The notes: a model not told the origin generated them from the letters alone. 64,000 nt of DNA from Leptoclinus maculatus (GCA_032191485.1 JAVDOI010000016.1:4472719-4536718), one strand, 5' to 3'. Shown: positions 26,404-40,030, counted from the first letter of the stretch. Translations and numbers: made by a program.

Positions 26404-28582
26404 GTAAGGACAGCTGCGGCCAGACAGACCCTGTGCAGGGGATACGTATACGCACAAGAACAGGCACACGTGCACATATGCACACACGAGACAGGACAGA
26501 GCAGCTGCAGCCACGGTGTCGAAGGTGTGCTGTACAGCAGGACAGCTTGGGAGCCAGTATGGTCCAGCACGGCTCTGCTCTGTTCTGGGTCACCTATTTT
26601 GCACCCAAGTGTGAAATCTAGTCAGCGGAGTACCAGATGACCAGATAAAATGTATATATATATATATATATATTTATATATTTAACGCAGCCTCCAACCT
26701 ATAAACTATAAAAAAAAGTTGCTGTTTTATGTTATTGTTGTTTCAGAGTGTAGAATAAATCTCTCTTTGATTCATTTTACCTTAGAAACTGAATATTTGG
26801 CTGTCATGCAATCACATGATAGTGAAGCTAGATCATGTTAAATCTGAATGATTTCATTGACTGAAACCATCACCACTTACATCACCGTTACACTGACACT
26901 TTATCCTGATAATAATTACAAATTCTTGCTCATATTTTGTTACTATGGCAACATTTTCAGATGATCTAGCACTCTAACATCTCAGTTAGAGTGACCCCAA
27001 TTTACGATGCTGTAAAGTACAGGGGCTGGACAAAATAAAAGCACAGCCTAGTGCAATCTGTGTCAACGAATTGAACATTACAGCTACACTACACTTCAAT
27101 AGTGGCGTTGAAAGGGTATACTTTACTACGGGCCTATTGTGTTTGATGCACCACAATGTAAAGTTTCCCCTGTTCTTCCCCATTATATGATACTAGCTTA
27201 GACATAAAGCTATTAGACATTGGTTTTAAAGTGAACATGCAGTTTGTCTGTGCATGTGTTGGTTTGCTAGCCTGTTAATGTGCCTTTATCCGCAAATATG
27301 TTCACATACTCACATATGCACCTGTGTGTATGTGGATATCTTCCGCTCAAGTGCAGACAGGTTGCACTCCCCCCCAAAAACTCCCTGTTCCCCGAGCCTC
27401 CATCACACAGAACACACACTCGTATTGTCCTCCACTCACACACATGCCTCTACCCCCAGGTTGGAGCGCTCTGGTTTCTCAGGTTGCTCTGCAGCGTGCA
27501 GCTGCTCTGCCCTAAAATGAATGGCTTGAGGCCAGAGGAGGGGAAACAGATTTTGATTAAGTTTTCAAAAGTAGCTATAATACTGCAATAAACTCTGCAT
27601 TAAACTGATAATCTGCAATCTACAATCAATGTTCTCCATACAAAACCCAAAGTACTTGTATATTACCGAAAGGCAGTGATATATAGCAATAGACCAATGC
27701 TAGTGCCTTTAAACAAACACACGCTATTAGCTGTGTTTGATTGTTTGTGTCCCAAATAAACAACTTTCTTTCAAAAACTGCATATTTGTTGAAACTTGCA
27801 CTTCATTGTAATCTCTGTCCCATGCTTAATATTGCATACAAATATAAAATGTAGACTGCATTTAATAAATATCTGAATGTGTCACAGTTACATCTCTTTC
27901 CATCACTTTTCTTGAAGTACTTTTCATCTTTGGAAGGCAGATTTATTCTTTTTTGTCTGAGCTTGTTTGCTGTAAAACTGTAAAAACTATTTCCACTGGA
28001 TCCCTATTGTACTGGCTGTTACATAGAAGCAGTAAATTTAACTTTTATTTTCATGTTTCTCTGCTGATTTATGCTGATTTAAAGCTCCTATTGACCAATT
28101 TTCATTTCCTAATCATGAAAACACTTCAGTCAATTGCGTCAGACCCAGATATTGTTTTTTACAACATTGTTAATTCTTAAGGTTGAAAGTAAGTAATGAC
28201 TCCAACATTCTGATAACATTCATTGTTGATGAAGATGTCATAGTTCATTAAAACAACTAATCTTGAAAAGAAGTATACAAAATTATTTTGGCCCGAGCAC
28301 ATGGTCATGTGCAACGTCTGAGTCGGGAAGTCGTATATTCAAATGTGAAGGCAGAATTATTTACGAGTGAGCGTAAAGGCAATTATGTGATTGACCTCTG
28401 CTTAGCGGAAGCTGCAGCAGTGATGTAGGAGTCATTTTGCACCATGGTGATAAAAAGAGAGAGCTGAGCCACAAAGCGAAGGCTCTTCATTTACTGCTCA
28501 GGTTTGTTCTGACGCTTCCTAGCGTCCTAAGAAGTGATGGGAAGAATGAGAGTGCAGTTTGTAGGCTGAGGTTACATTTGTT

Positions 28583-28650
28583 TAAGATAAGATAATCCTT
28601 TATTAGTCCCGCAGTGGGGAAATTTACAACAGGGACAAACAGAGAAGGGC
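28583..28650 (+). repeat. short dispersed repeat (ATAATCCTTTATTAGTCCC type)
   Basis: The stretch AGATAATCCTTTATTAGTC with GCAGTGGGGAAATTTACA is a word I recognise as recurrent in teleost genomes, probably a retroelement tail. Only one copy is in the window. Confidence 0.4.
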
Positions 28651-28851
28651 TGTGTTGTATTCTTGTGTTATTGTCAGCTATGTGTGAATATTAGGTATGA
28701 GGGTCTCAGCCGTTGAAGACAGATGTTACCTGCATGAGACAGTGGGAGCAGCCAAAACCCCCCCATCCTTCCATCAGTGACGTAAACATCTCCAGGCTCT
28801 GGACTGTGTGACATGAACACTCATATGAATCCTCTGTTTCTGTCTCACTCC

Positions 28852-28976
<125 letters not shown>

Positions 28977-29754
28977 TTCCTCTCTCACTGCTCTTCCAGC
29001 TGCATGCTGGAGTTCCACTGGGTGCCATCAGTGTAGATTCTGCTCAGTGGTTGAGTCAATGAAGCAGTGGGAGGATGGCAGTCAGAGAGGACGGGGAGAA
29101 CTTTGATCTGTTTTTGTTCCAGAGGAGTGCTGATGCCACTGCTGAGGTGTGACCTTGACATATGGCTGACATACACATTACAAAACGTATTAGAAACAAG
29201 AAGTTCTCTCAAGCTACATTCACAATATATGAACTTTGAAATCCTATTTTCTTTATTTACTTCCTTTAATAAGCAAAAGGCTTGTATATAAAGACATTGT
29301 TTTCTGCCAAAGTTTGAACCAGTTAGATTTTTAGGCAGAGCTCAGAGGCAAAAGGTGAACCAACATGCATGCATCAATCAGTATTTAGCAATATTGAAAT
29401 CAAAACCTGATGACAGTTGTGGGGTTTTCTTTCAATCCAATCTGATCAAACCACACCCACACAGTCCAGATGAAGCAAATTCAAATTCTTAAACAATAAC
29501 TTGGTATGTTTTGCCAAACTCTTAATATTTTTTGCTTCTGTTTTTGTTTCATGTGATCATCTAAATGTTTCATGCACAACATTGGTGGGAACAGAGAAGT
29601 CATCGTGAAGTACATTGTGTTTACTACAGTAGAGTATGGATCCACTTTACAGAACACGACAGGAAAGAATAAGACAGTGCTGTCCTGTCTTGTCCAAACC
29701 TATACCACAGATTGGACAAAACAGGACGGCAGGAAAGTTAGGAAAGTATAGATT

Positions 29755-31180
29755 AGGATGAGACATAGGACAGGACAGGGCAGGGCAGGATAGGACAGGA
29801 TAGGATAGGACAGAACAGGACAGGACAGGACAGGGCAGGATAGGATAGGACAGGACAGGACAGGACAGGACAGGACAGGACAGGATAGGATAGGACAGGA
29901 TAGGACAGGATGGGATAGAATGAGACAAACAGGATAGGAGAGGACAGGACAGGACGGAAAAGGATGGGACATGACAGGATAGGATTTGATTGGACAGGAC
30001 AACATAGGATAAGACAGGATAGGATAGGACAGAACAGGACAGGACAGGGCAGGATAGGACAGGATAGGATAGGACAGAACAGGACAGGACAGGGCAGGGC
30101 AGGATAGGATAGGACAGGACAGGACAGGACAGGACAGGATAGGATAGGACAGGACAGGACAGGGCAGGGCAGGATAGGATAGGACAGGACAGGACAGGAC
30201 AGGACAGGATAGGATAGGACAGGACAGGACAGGACAGGATAGGATAGGACAGGACAGGACAGGACAGGATAGGATAGGACAGGATAGGACAGGATGGGAT
30301 AGAATGAGACAAACCGGATAGGAGAGGACAGGACAGGACGGAAAAGGATGGGACATGACAGGATAGGATTTGATTGGACAGGACAACATAGGATAAGACA
30401 GGATAGGATAGGACAGAACAGGACAGGACAGGACAGGATAGGATAGGACAGGACAGGACAGGACAGGACAGGGCAGGATAGGACAGGACAGGATAGGACA
30501 GGACAGGACAGGACAGGACAGGATAGGATAGGACAGGACAGGACAGGACAGGACAGGACAGGATAGGATAGGATAGGATAGGATAGGATAGGATAGGATA
30601 GGATGGGATAGGATGGGATAGAATGAGACAAACAGGATAGGAGAGGACAGGACAGGACGGAACAGGATGGGACATGACAGGATAGGATTGGATTGGACAG
30701 GACAGGACAGGATAGGATAGAATAGGATAGGACAGGACAGGACAGGACAGGACATGATAGGACAGGACAGGACAGGATAGAATGGGACAAACAGGATAGG
30801 ATTGGATTGGATTGGATTGGATTGGATTGGACAGGACAGGACAGGACAGGACAGGATAGGATAGGACAGGAAAGGATTGGACAGGACAGAACAGGACAGG
30901 ACAGGATAGGATAGGATAGGACAGGACAGGACAGGACAGGACAGGATAGGATAGGACAGGATAGGACAGGACAGGACAGGACAGGATAGAATGGGACAAA
31001 CAGGATAGGATTGGATTGGATTGGACAGGATAGGATAGGATATGATAGGAGAGAACAGGACAGGACAGGACAGGACAGGACAGAACAGGACAGGACAAGA
31101 CAGGATAGAATGGGACAAACAGGATAGGATAGGAGAGAACAGGATGGGACATGACAGGATAGGATTGGATTGGACCAATA
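29755..31180. repeat. pentanucleotide satellite (AGGAC/AGGAT) with higher-order units
   Basis: About 1.4 kb of tandem 5-bp units AGGAC and AGGAT. Diverged blocks recur inside it: a longer block beginning TGGGATAGAATGAGACAAAC at 29911, 30295 and 30614, and shorter blocks with AATGGGACAAACAGGATAGG near 30781, 30990 and 31108. On the minus strand the array has no stops and gives long artefactual frames of Ser-Cys-Pro-Val-Leu / Ser-Tyr-Pro-Ile-Leu type, the longest 29647-31509. This is a minisatellite, not a gene. Confidence 0.95.
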
Positions 31181-32092
31181 AGGTAAGAAAAGACAGGAAA
31201 GGATCGGATGGGACAAAATGACAGAACTGGACATAGCAAATAGTGAAAGATAGAACAAGGAAAACAGGATTGGACAGAACATGAGCTCGGGCAAATAAAA
31301 GACAGGATAGGACTGCACAAATAAGGTGGGGTTGGACGGGATAGAATAAAAAACAACAGCTGAAACCCTAAAACATCAGTACCAGATGGACCTGTGACAG
31401 ACACAACTAAATGTCCCACCACTCCAAACAACCCCATGTCCCTCACATCCTCCCTGCATGTGCACAGCTGTGTGCAGGAACCATTCCAGGCCACTAGGGA
31501 GAGCTGCATTAGTTGTAGTTCTACTGAGGGCTCCAGCTGTTAGTCTAATAGTCATCCTCTCTCCGTTTCTATCTGAGGCGCTGGCTTATGAAGGAAACAC
31601 ATCTGGGTTAGGCAAATTCTGTGTGTCTTAGTTATTTATAGAACATCTGGAACAGCGCAGTGGACATTGGTCCCTCAAGAGCACAGCAGGGCTGAAGTTG
31701 GTTTTAGGAAATATTGTGGTATTTGTTAAATATATTTCAAGCAGGCCAGAAAGATTCTCTCCAGAGGGGGTACAGGAAGGATACATGTTGCTATCTCTCC
31801 TTGTGTGTGTGAGTTTCAGAGGTTAGGTTGTTCACAGCACATCTGTCAACATCTGGGTGCACAGACTGTGTTTGGCTTTCCAACAACTGGGTGAGATAAA
31901 CACCAAAAACACACACAGTTTGAGTACAGCCAGAGGATAGAGCAGAGGTAGCCCCCCCTCTCCCACACACACAAACACACTTCCAAAGCCTCTGATGGCC
32001 CCTGAGGGCCCCCAGTTTCGAATCCTGCCACTTCCTATTTCTGGTCTGCGCCTCCTTTACTTCCTTTGTAAGTCTCTGTCTCTGTTTGTCTT

Positions 32093-32129
<37 letters not shown>

Positions 32130-32984
32130 TCACAGAGACACATTAACACTTTATGTGTAAATGTGATTTTCCCCAGGCTACACGCTCCTTGGGGAGGCAC
32201 AGGAGGAGACGTCTTCTCCTTCTCAGAACAAACTGCAGTGTAACATCTGTGTGCAGGAAGAGAGAGACAGATGTGAGAAAAGATGTCTGTCAAGGGAGGA
32301 GATGTCTCTCAGTCATGTTTTTCTCTCACCAATTTGCATTTCCCAAAAGTGTCGTATGCCGTGTTTGATAGAAAGTTGTCAGTGCAAACTAGACGTGGAG
32401 TTGCTACGACCAATTCACAGCTACTTAGTTAAATGTCTTTTGTTTTCTTGTCCTTATATCCATAATTGTTTTGCCCTTTTAAACTAGCTTAGTCAAAGCC
32501 AGTATCAGTAACATCTGACGCCTATCAGCCATAAACATTTAACCCCTGTGAAATGATTTCTAAATCGAATCTGTTTTGATATGGTGTATAGGAAATTAGT
32601 TTGTTGACAAAAAGCTTTTGGATCACTAAAGCATAAATACTGACATATGACCGAGGTAATTCACGTGAGAAAAAGATTATTCTGATGTCCTCTGTGGTTT
32701 TTCGTCACAGATTTAGGAGATAATATCCCATCCCAAAAAACATCCAGACAAATACCGCATCATTACCTCATGTCCAGTTGTTGTTGTTTATTCGGTCAGC
32801 CTGATGGCTGGCTGGAGGTCCCACACAGGGGAGGGCTGCACCGTGTTGCCCCAGTGGCAGCTAACCATATGGGGGGGGAGCGGACGTTCTCTAAGCCCTG
32901 TGGAAGTCCACGCACATGCATCTCACAAACAGAGCTAAAGCGCCCTGGCAGATGCCACCTCTGTGGTTACCATAGTAAACACGC

Positions 32985-33026
<42 letters not shown>

Positions 33027-33476
33027 AGCCAAATCTGCCCCAACATAACAGCTACACGTCCAGATGATCAAGCTAATTGAGTCCGACTGTTTGATGGTGA
33101 ATGAACATGTTGTGTTTTTGTTTCTAAACTGCTCTCCTGTTTACAAAAGGAATATTTTGGAGGGATGTTGGCTTTCTGTGACTTTTAGAGCTCACAGAAA
33201 GGACAGAGAGGACATTGTGATGTCATATTCTTTCATTTGAATGTCTGTCTGGTTACTTTAGTAAACAAAGGCGCACTAACACTGTGGTGTTGGTGGTAGA
33301 TAGCCTTAGTACAAGTTTGTGACAGTAAGTGTATGTATGTGTCCACAGTTCATTTTAGCACCTTTCACCTCGTTGTTTTGGGCCACACCTTCACTGTTTT
33401 GGTTCACTCTCCCCGTTCTCATCAGTGACATGCTCAGCCGCAGCAGGCAGCTGTTTTCAGCAAAAAGAGCCACAAA

Positions 33477-33503
33477 CCCCCCCCCCCCCCCCCCCCCCCC
33501 CCC
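33477..33503. repeat. homopolymer C27
   Basis: 27 consecutive C. G-quadruplex potential on the minus strand; length is prone to sequencing error. Confidence 0.95.
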
Positions 33504-34019
33504 TGTACGCTACCTGCTCAAACAGACAGACAAAGTTAGTAACTAGCCGGTGAGCTATGAGTTGGTGGGGTGAATATTGGACTTGGAAATTATAATGTTG
33601 CTCCATGTGTGCTGGATATTTAAATAATCAACTGTGTGCAAGCATGTTTGTCTTATCAGCTTCATAAGGAGATAATCTCTTAATGTTGTGTTCACAGATT
33701 GTTGAAGATAAATTAATTAATGCAGATTTAAGCATACTTGTGGGGTGGCGTGTTTTAGCCGTTTGCAGCACTTACAATTTGCATATACATAAAGATGAGT
33801 GTGATATAATACAAGTTGGCGATTATATTTGTAGATCTTGAAAAAAACATTTCTATAATCACCAAAGTTAGTGGGTGGAACATGCCTAGCACAATGGTCA
33901 AGTTGAACTTTTTAACTTGAATCTTTTTTGAAAGTCTTGGTATAGGGCATGCATGCTTCTTTTAGGTGAAGTTGAACTTAATTACAATTGTCATGTAAAC
34001 ATGAAATTTGACCTTGTAA

Positions 34020-34128
34020 AACGCCTGGGACCAATTCTGAGTTAACTGTCTCGCTCAAGGGCCCTTCGACATGCAGACAGTAAATAGCTGGGGATCAAAC
34101 CACCAACCTTCGGGTTAAAGGACAACGT
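34020..34128 (-). repeat. possible tRNA-derived SINE fragment
   Basis: GCTCAAGGGCCCTTCGACATG is followed by GGGATCAAACCACCAACCTT. The reverse complement GGTTTGATCCC resembles a tRNA B-box (GGTTCGANNCC) with one mismatch, and the arrangement is common in fish SINE-like repeats. The A-box end was not identified. Confidence 0.35.
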
Positions 34129-36019
34129 CAAAAAGTTGAACTTGAAGGGTAGTAGTTTTACTGTTTTTCCTTGATTCATAGGTTGAAAACCTGCATGACG
34201 ATTGTGTTTCCTGCTCAGTCTGACTTCTTTTCAGTGATGTTGCTATGTTCCCAGAACCCAGAAATTGACAAAGGTAATTTATTATTATCGATAGGAATGA
34301 TGGAAAAGATAATAAAAAGAATAAAACCTAAATTATGCTTTAACATTACCCACACACACAATTTCCAAAGCATGTCATAGGTGATAGATACATTTCCTAC
34401 CTCACTGGTTACAGTTTATAAATCAACTTGAAGACAACTTGAAACTTACTTGACACAGGTGATTCATCAAAGTGGCATTTAGTCTGATTTATTTATTATA
34501 GTTTCTCTATGATCTCTGTGAGGAGGCTTATAGTAGAAATCACATCAAAAGACTCTCTCTACCTCATCCGGTTCTCTTTTCACACCTCTGTCTCTTACTT
34601 CCCCTCTTTTTTTCTTTCATAGTGTCTCTCTTTTTCCTCATCTGCTAAACATTTTTTGTTGCAATTTACTATTCCTGAATAATGAGAGAGTGGCTCCCTC
34701 CATTTAGCCTGAGGCTTACAGAACTAACATCTGGGCTGTTTGGCAGGCTGGCCACCATTGGCCTTGTTGGAAAGCCTCTTCAATGCTGCTCCAGATGCAG
34801 GCAAAGGAGGCCCAGCGCACACAGATGGAGAGACACACAACCACACACACACACACACACACAATGCGTACTGCCATGCATATGCACACTCACACTGCAC
34901 ACATGAGAGATGATGTGCATTCGTGCACGCAGATGCAAGCACAAATACAGATGTGGGAAGAGTAAGATACAGTAAGCTGCAAACAAACAAATACGCACAC
35001 AAATCCAATCTCATACCCAGATGGAGACAGAGCGGCAGCTGATGTGGTGGGCAGAGCCGGCGCATTGTTGGCACAGGTAACATGTTCTCAACAGCTGGCG
35101 CAGGTTAGGCATTCCTGGGAATTGGAGCCACAAGGCAAATGTTCCCGCTGGCTCGGGGGCTGGCGATGTGGCAGGCAGGCTGGCAGGCTGGCACACTCTT
35201 TCCGTAAAATGGATGAATCCAGGAGAAAAATGACACATTGATACTGACAGAGGTACAAAATTACTGTATTGCATGGGTATGTTTATAGCGAGCATCCTTA
35301 TGTGCACATGTACGGCACCATGTTCATGGAGATGCTCGGTTACAAACAAAGACACATACAAATAATTTGATTTGTTCCCAAGAAACTTTAACTTTGTACG
35401 TATCATTCACTTGCTTTCTTCTGAGTTTATCTTTGTGTGTGTGTGTGTTGTGCATGTTTTGTTTTGGTCTCTGTGTGGAAGCGTATTAGCCTTTTCACTG
35501 CCTGGGGGCTCATTTCCTGCTGCAGCTGTTGGCTAGTTCCTCTGACATCTGGACTGAAGAGAGACAGACAAGCAGGCAGACAGTCAGAACAACACAGAGG
35601 CTACAGTGGCGCTTTTCATTTCAACATGATCTCTGAGATCTCTCAGTAAAGATTTGAGGAGATCACTCTGCTGTTTGTGCCCTCTTGGCCTGGACTCGGC
35701 TGTTCTGCATCTGCAGTATTTATTTAAAGCTCTGTCCATGTTGGTGTTTCCCACTCCCTCTCTCTCTCTCCCTCTCTCTCTCATTGTTTGAACGTGTATT
35801 CTGCTTGGACAGATCGAGCAGCTGCAGCAAACCCGACCATATATCTGGCTTCTGGAGGTCTGGTTATTGTTATGTGTTCTAACAGGACAACAAATCATCA
35901 AGGAAGTCCTTGTATGAAAGAGATGTGAAACATTTCAGTCTGTAGGCAGTTTCAGTAGCCATGTTCCACTGTTTGCTATGACAGCGTTTGGGGTATTTCT
36001 GTAGAAAAAAAAACTATTA

Positions 36020-36140
36020 TTATGGTATTTCACCTATAGGCAGAGGTGAAATACCATAAGACACTCGCCCCAAAAAAACACTTTAACAAGGAGAAATAAA
36101 AGGGTTGAAACCTTTGGGAGAGCAACAGAGGAGGGATCCC
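36020..36140 (-). repeat. dispersed teleost repeat with a 16-bp hairpin
   Basis: A perfect 16-bp inverted repeat (TTATGGTATTTCACCT at 36020-36035 and its complement at 36044-36059, 8-bp loop) is followed by sequence whose reverse complement reads GGGATCCCTCCTCTGTTGCT...AAAGGTTTC. The same kind of sequence occurs in forward orientation at 62728-62755. Confidence 0.45.
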
Positions 36141-36335
36141 AAGTAATGGTATCGGTTATAGTAATAGAAAGGCACACATCCATATATATATATATAAATA
36201 AATAAAAGCATGGACCTAAACGATGGTGCCCCCAACACATCGCCCCTAACACACCGCTAGCAGTGTGAATATATATATACTGCTACTGCAGATGTAAAAA
36301 CGCAAATGCAGTTGACTTACCAAAGCTGCCTTCAC

Positions 36336-37346
36336 TTAACCTTTTCCTACCGAGAGGGTCCCTTAAGGGTCCCTTAAGGGAAGCTCCTATATGGTTTGAT
36401 AAAAATAATAAAAAAAAAAAAAAAAAAAAAATAAAAAAATGATGTTGCATACCACGTGAAACTTCAGAACCTCGGTTAAAAGACTATTGATGCCATTTGT
36501 ACATGCTCCAAACACAACTCACTCAAAGCCTATTATAATTACTACAGTACCATATTCATATTTCGCCAGGAGTGTGCACACCCACATATCCGGACCTAGC
36601 AATCGAAGCTCGATGCTAACAAAGAAACCGAGATTGCAGTAAGCATGCCAACAGCACACAGATGAGGGACATATCTGTAACATCTCTCTAAGTCATACTA
36701 TCACTGAGATATGAGCAAACAGACACCAGCAACACAAATCACATTATCGTTTTTTTATGTCTGGTTGAATTTTCAAAATAAAATAAAAAAAAAAAAAAAA
36801 AAAAGCCCCAAACTGCTGTATTAGGATGTATTGAACACCATTAGTAATATACAAGTGAAATATGTAGTTTGGTACATGAGAAAATTCAAATGGCACACAT
36901 GGCACACATGGCACACATGGTGCCCAAATGCACATTTTGGAAACCTCGCCTAAACTCTCTGTACTAAAACCTCTAATTTTGTTCTGCTTCACTTTATCAA
37001 AGTCAAACTTTGCAGAGAGTGCACTGCTGACATGTTGTGCTATGATTTGGGAGAGGTGTCAGAAGTGTCAGCTGCCATTATTTCAAAGAAATGATGTCAA
37101 AAAGTGCTTTGTCTTCAGGCGAACTTGACACTTTTCAATTTGAGCTGTGTGCCATCTTCCTTTCCTCTTAACCAGTAACATATACACAATATTTACACAA
37201 TTCATACGAGCAACCCCTTCTTAGTGTTATTACTCCATTGAAATTATTCAAATAGACCATGTAGTTAGAGAGTAAGGCCCCTTTGAGTATGGGTATAGTA
37301 TTTTCGAGCAGAAGCCTAAAAATGAGGCTAGGTATGAAAAGGTTAA
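36336..37346. mobile_element. piggyBac-like non-autonomous element flanked by TTAA
   Basis: The left end reads TTAACCTTTTCCTACCGAG (from 36336) and the right end, reverse-complemented, reads TTAACCTTTTCATACCTAG (ending 37346). These are near-identical terminal inverted repeats with a TTAA target-site duplication on both sides, the piggyBac hallmark. The 1.0-kb interior has no transposase frame. It contains A-runs (36410-36437 and 36782-36803) and a 9-bp tandem repeat (TGGCACACA, about 36891-36920). Confidence 0.7.
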
Positions 37347-37799
37347 AGACAAAGTCCATCCTCCTTTCTTTGTTAACAAAGAGTTTAAAACCGCGGTTGT
37401 TCAGAACATCGGTGCGGGTCAGTTCCAGCCAGAGTCCTCCTGCGAACGTGTTCGTTGAGTTGTAAATCCACTCAGGTCTCTCCAAAAGTTTTCAAAAGCA
37501 CGTAGCTTGTGCGTGTCCTGTGGTGCTATGGTGTCGTGTAGCTGCCTTGGTTAGCATAGCGTAGCTCCAAACAGCTCCAAACACCAAGAGCTCAGTTGCA
37601 AATGAAACGCATTCTTAGCCAGAAAATGTGCAACGCTTCTCCGCCGCTGTCAGCCAGAAATACCGTTCGTACAAATCCTTTTCCATGCTGGGTTAGGGCT
37701 GCTAGCTGTGGGGTTGACCGACCCTTTGATACGATGTCCAGTTTTTCTGGAAATGTCCTTCTCCAGAAATCCATTTCTCCTCCTTCAGCCATTGAGTGT

Positions 37800-38403
37800 T
37801 AAAAAAGCAAAGCTAGGTAAAAAAAAAAAGAATCTACACCTAGCAAAACGCTAAAAATGTCATAACTTCTCTTACATATGTTTCAACCTCAACTCTTAGT
37901 AAATACTAAGATCTGCTAGCTAGCTTTCTGTTTGACAAAAGTCACGCTGGCCCACTGACCAATCACGGCGCACGTTAATGCAGACGTACTTAGGAGGCTA
38001 CCTCGGTGGCAGTGGCACGTCGAAGAATACGCCCAACATGTCAAACTAAAGATCTGATTGGTTGAAGACTATGACAATCAACAATATCATCCCCATTTAC
38101 TTAAACTGCAAAGTCTACCTAGAGGACCTCGGCCTCTCTCCTTACATAGAGACATAGGGGCTGAATCTGATTGGATAAAAGCTCTCCTTAAAACAAGCTG
38201 TGCTGGAAGCAGCGCTGCAGGCTGGAAGCAGAGCAACAGAGGAAGACAGGAGCTGTGCAATGACAAAATAAGCTAATGGGAAACAAAATTATAATACATG
38301 TAGTGTATTTGTGAAAAATTATTAAATTATAAAATAGCTATAACTTTGTGATTCTGTTTAGGCCAGCAGAGAAGGCTTAGCTGGCCCTGACGGCCCACCA
38401 CTG
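37800..38403. mobile_element. hAT-like transposon remnant (right end)
   Basis: It ends GGCCCTGACGGCCCACCACTG, whose reverse complement begins CAGTGGTGGGCCGTCAGGG, a terminus type common in teleost hAT elements. The preceding sequence (GATCTGATTGGTTGAAGAC at about 38050, a TA-rich tail after 38280) also resembles interspersed teleost repeats. The left boundary is not defined and may lie further left, interrupted by the piggyBac-like element. Confidence 0.4.
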
Positions 38404-39879
38404 CTGTGTGTTTATTACATGTTTTTATGTTAAAAAAAATATTTATTTGATGGTGTTTACACAAAATGAAAGAATGAACTGAAAAAAGCTGTCAGACTGT
38501 GGTGGGCTGCTGAGTCACAATGAAACCTGATGTGGGTTCCTCAAAATAAGAAGTACTTTAAATATGGAGCTGCATTAACATTAACTGAGTCACATGCAAC
38601 AGTGCATTGTGGTGTGGCGATCAAGGCCAAATGTGCTGCTTCTTCATGGTCTCAAACGCAGCAGTTTGTTTTTGTGAACACAACCAATTTGATTTAGTTT
38701 GAAATGTATTGAACATAATACAAAAGCTAAATTATTTGGAAGGGAAAAGCCCTGAAATGTCCAGCAGGGGTGTTTGTCTGTGACAGGACGGCTGGCCAGA
38801 TGTAGAGTCCCCTCACCACTCCAGTCCACCCCCGCCACACACACACACACCTTCTCTCAGCTCAGCGACGAGGACGGCCGGCTGGCTGTTGGCTTGGAGG
38901 CGCCATTAACCAATTTAGCTTCCAGATGTCCATCATACAGCCACAGCCAAAGCTGCATAGCTCCTCTCTCTGAGCTTCACACACGCGGGTGCGAACAGCC
39001 CCCCCGCCCCCCCACCACACACCACACACACACACACACACACTGCTGGGACACAAACAGATACATATAGAACGGCTGAGACTTTCGATGTACAAAAGTC
39101 TCACTCACTGTAACACATCACACACACACAGCAGAGCCGACTGCACTAGTGCTGCTCTCCTTGTGTGTGCGCGTGTATTTGTGAGTGTGATATTTGATTG
39201 ACAAGTACAGATCCTGATAAAACTGAGACTCGCTTTTTGATCATTTCTAAAATGATCCTCCACCGTCTGGAGATAAGCAAGTTAAATACACAGTTGTTTC
39301 TCCTGATGTCTAGTTCCCCATGAGACATAATGAACACACACACACACACATGCATAAGGATGTGTGCTCTCATACACACGTGCATGTCTAGAAAGGCAAG
39401 CATGCACACAAAACGCACATGTAAACTGAAGCGTGCACTTACACATATTCACTTTCCTCAAATGGACAGATGCTGCACCTCTAGAGGCACAGAGACCCAG
39501 CAGCTGTTCCCCAGCCAGTCAGATGGACTACCATTGGTACTTCATGAATATTTTACACAAAATGGCTGAATTCCAGACTCCTTCAACTGCAGCCACACTG
39601 GTCCAGATGATCAGATCATTAAACTATATTGACCGACTTCCTCCCACCGTCAGCTGGAAAAAAAAAACTTTGCTGGAATATTTCTTAGAGGTTCTGACTT
39701 AGACAAAAAGTTTGTGTTGAGTGTCTGAAAGGAGTTAACTTAGGGGGCATTGTGTTTGTAGTTTGAGTTGGAGAGTTTGTTCCTTTATGTTTTTAAGCCA
39801 GCATGTTCTTCTCTTTGAATCTCTCTCGATGAAACACAGTTTGTGTGAAATATGCAAAATCTAGCTGAGAACTGTGAAG

Positions 39880-40030
39880 GCGTTGCTCGGCTTTTCTTTG
39901 TGAAAGCTGCCGTGTTGGTGGACCAGGTCAGGTCGTTGCTGGGAGTACACGTTGCAGACGACCTGACCTGGTCCACCAACGCCACAGCTGTGTGACAATA
40001 AATTCAACTTGATTTTGAATCTTGAAAATC
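39880..40030 (+). repeat. LINE 3'-end-like fragment with a 23-bp inverted repeat
   Basis: Forward translation of about 39945-39993 gives VHVADDLTWSTNATAV and a stop, like the C-terminal part of reverse transcriptases in teleost LINEs. It is followed by GTGACAATAAATTCAACTTG, a common retroelement tail. Positions 39914-39936 are the perfect reverse complement of 39958-39980 (loop 21 bp). Confidence 0.4.

Noticed and set aside
29647..31509. Long minus-strand open frame (620 codons; Ser/Cys/Pro/Val/Leu repeats)
   Set aside because: It is the translation of AGGAC/AGGAT tandem repeats, is open in all three minus frames, and has no domain or codon structure.
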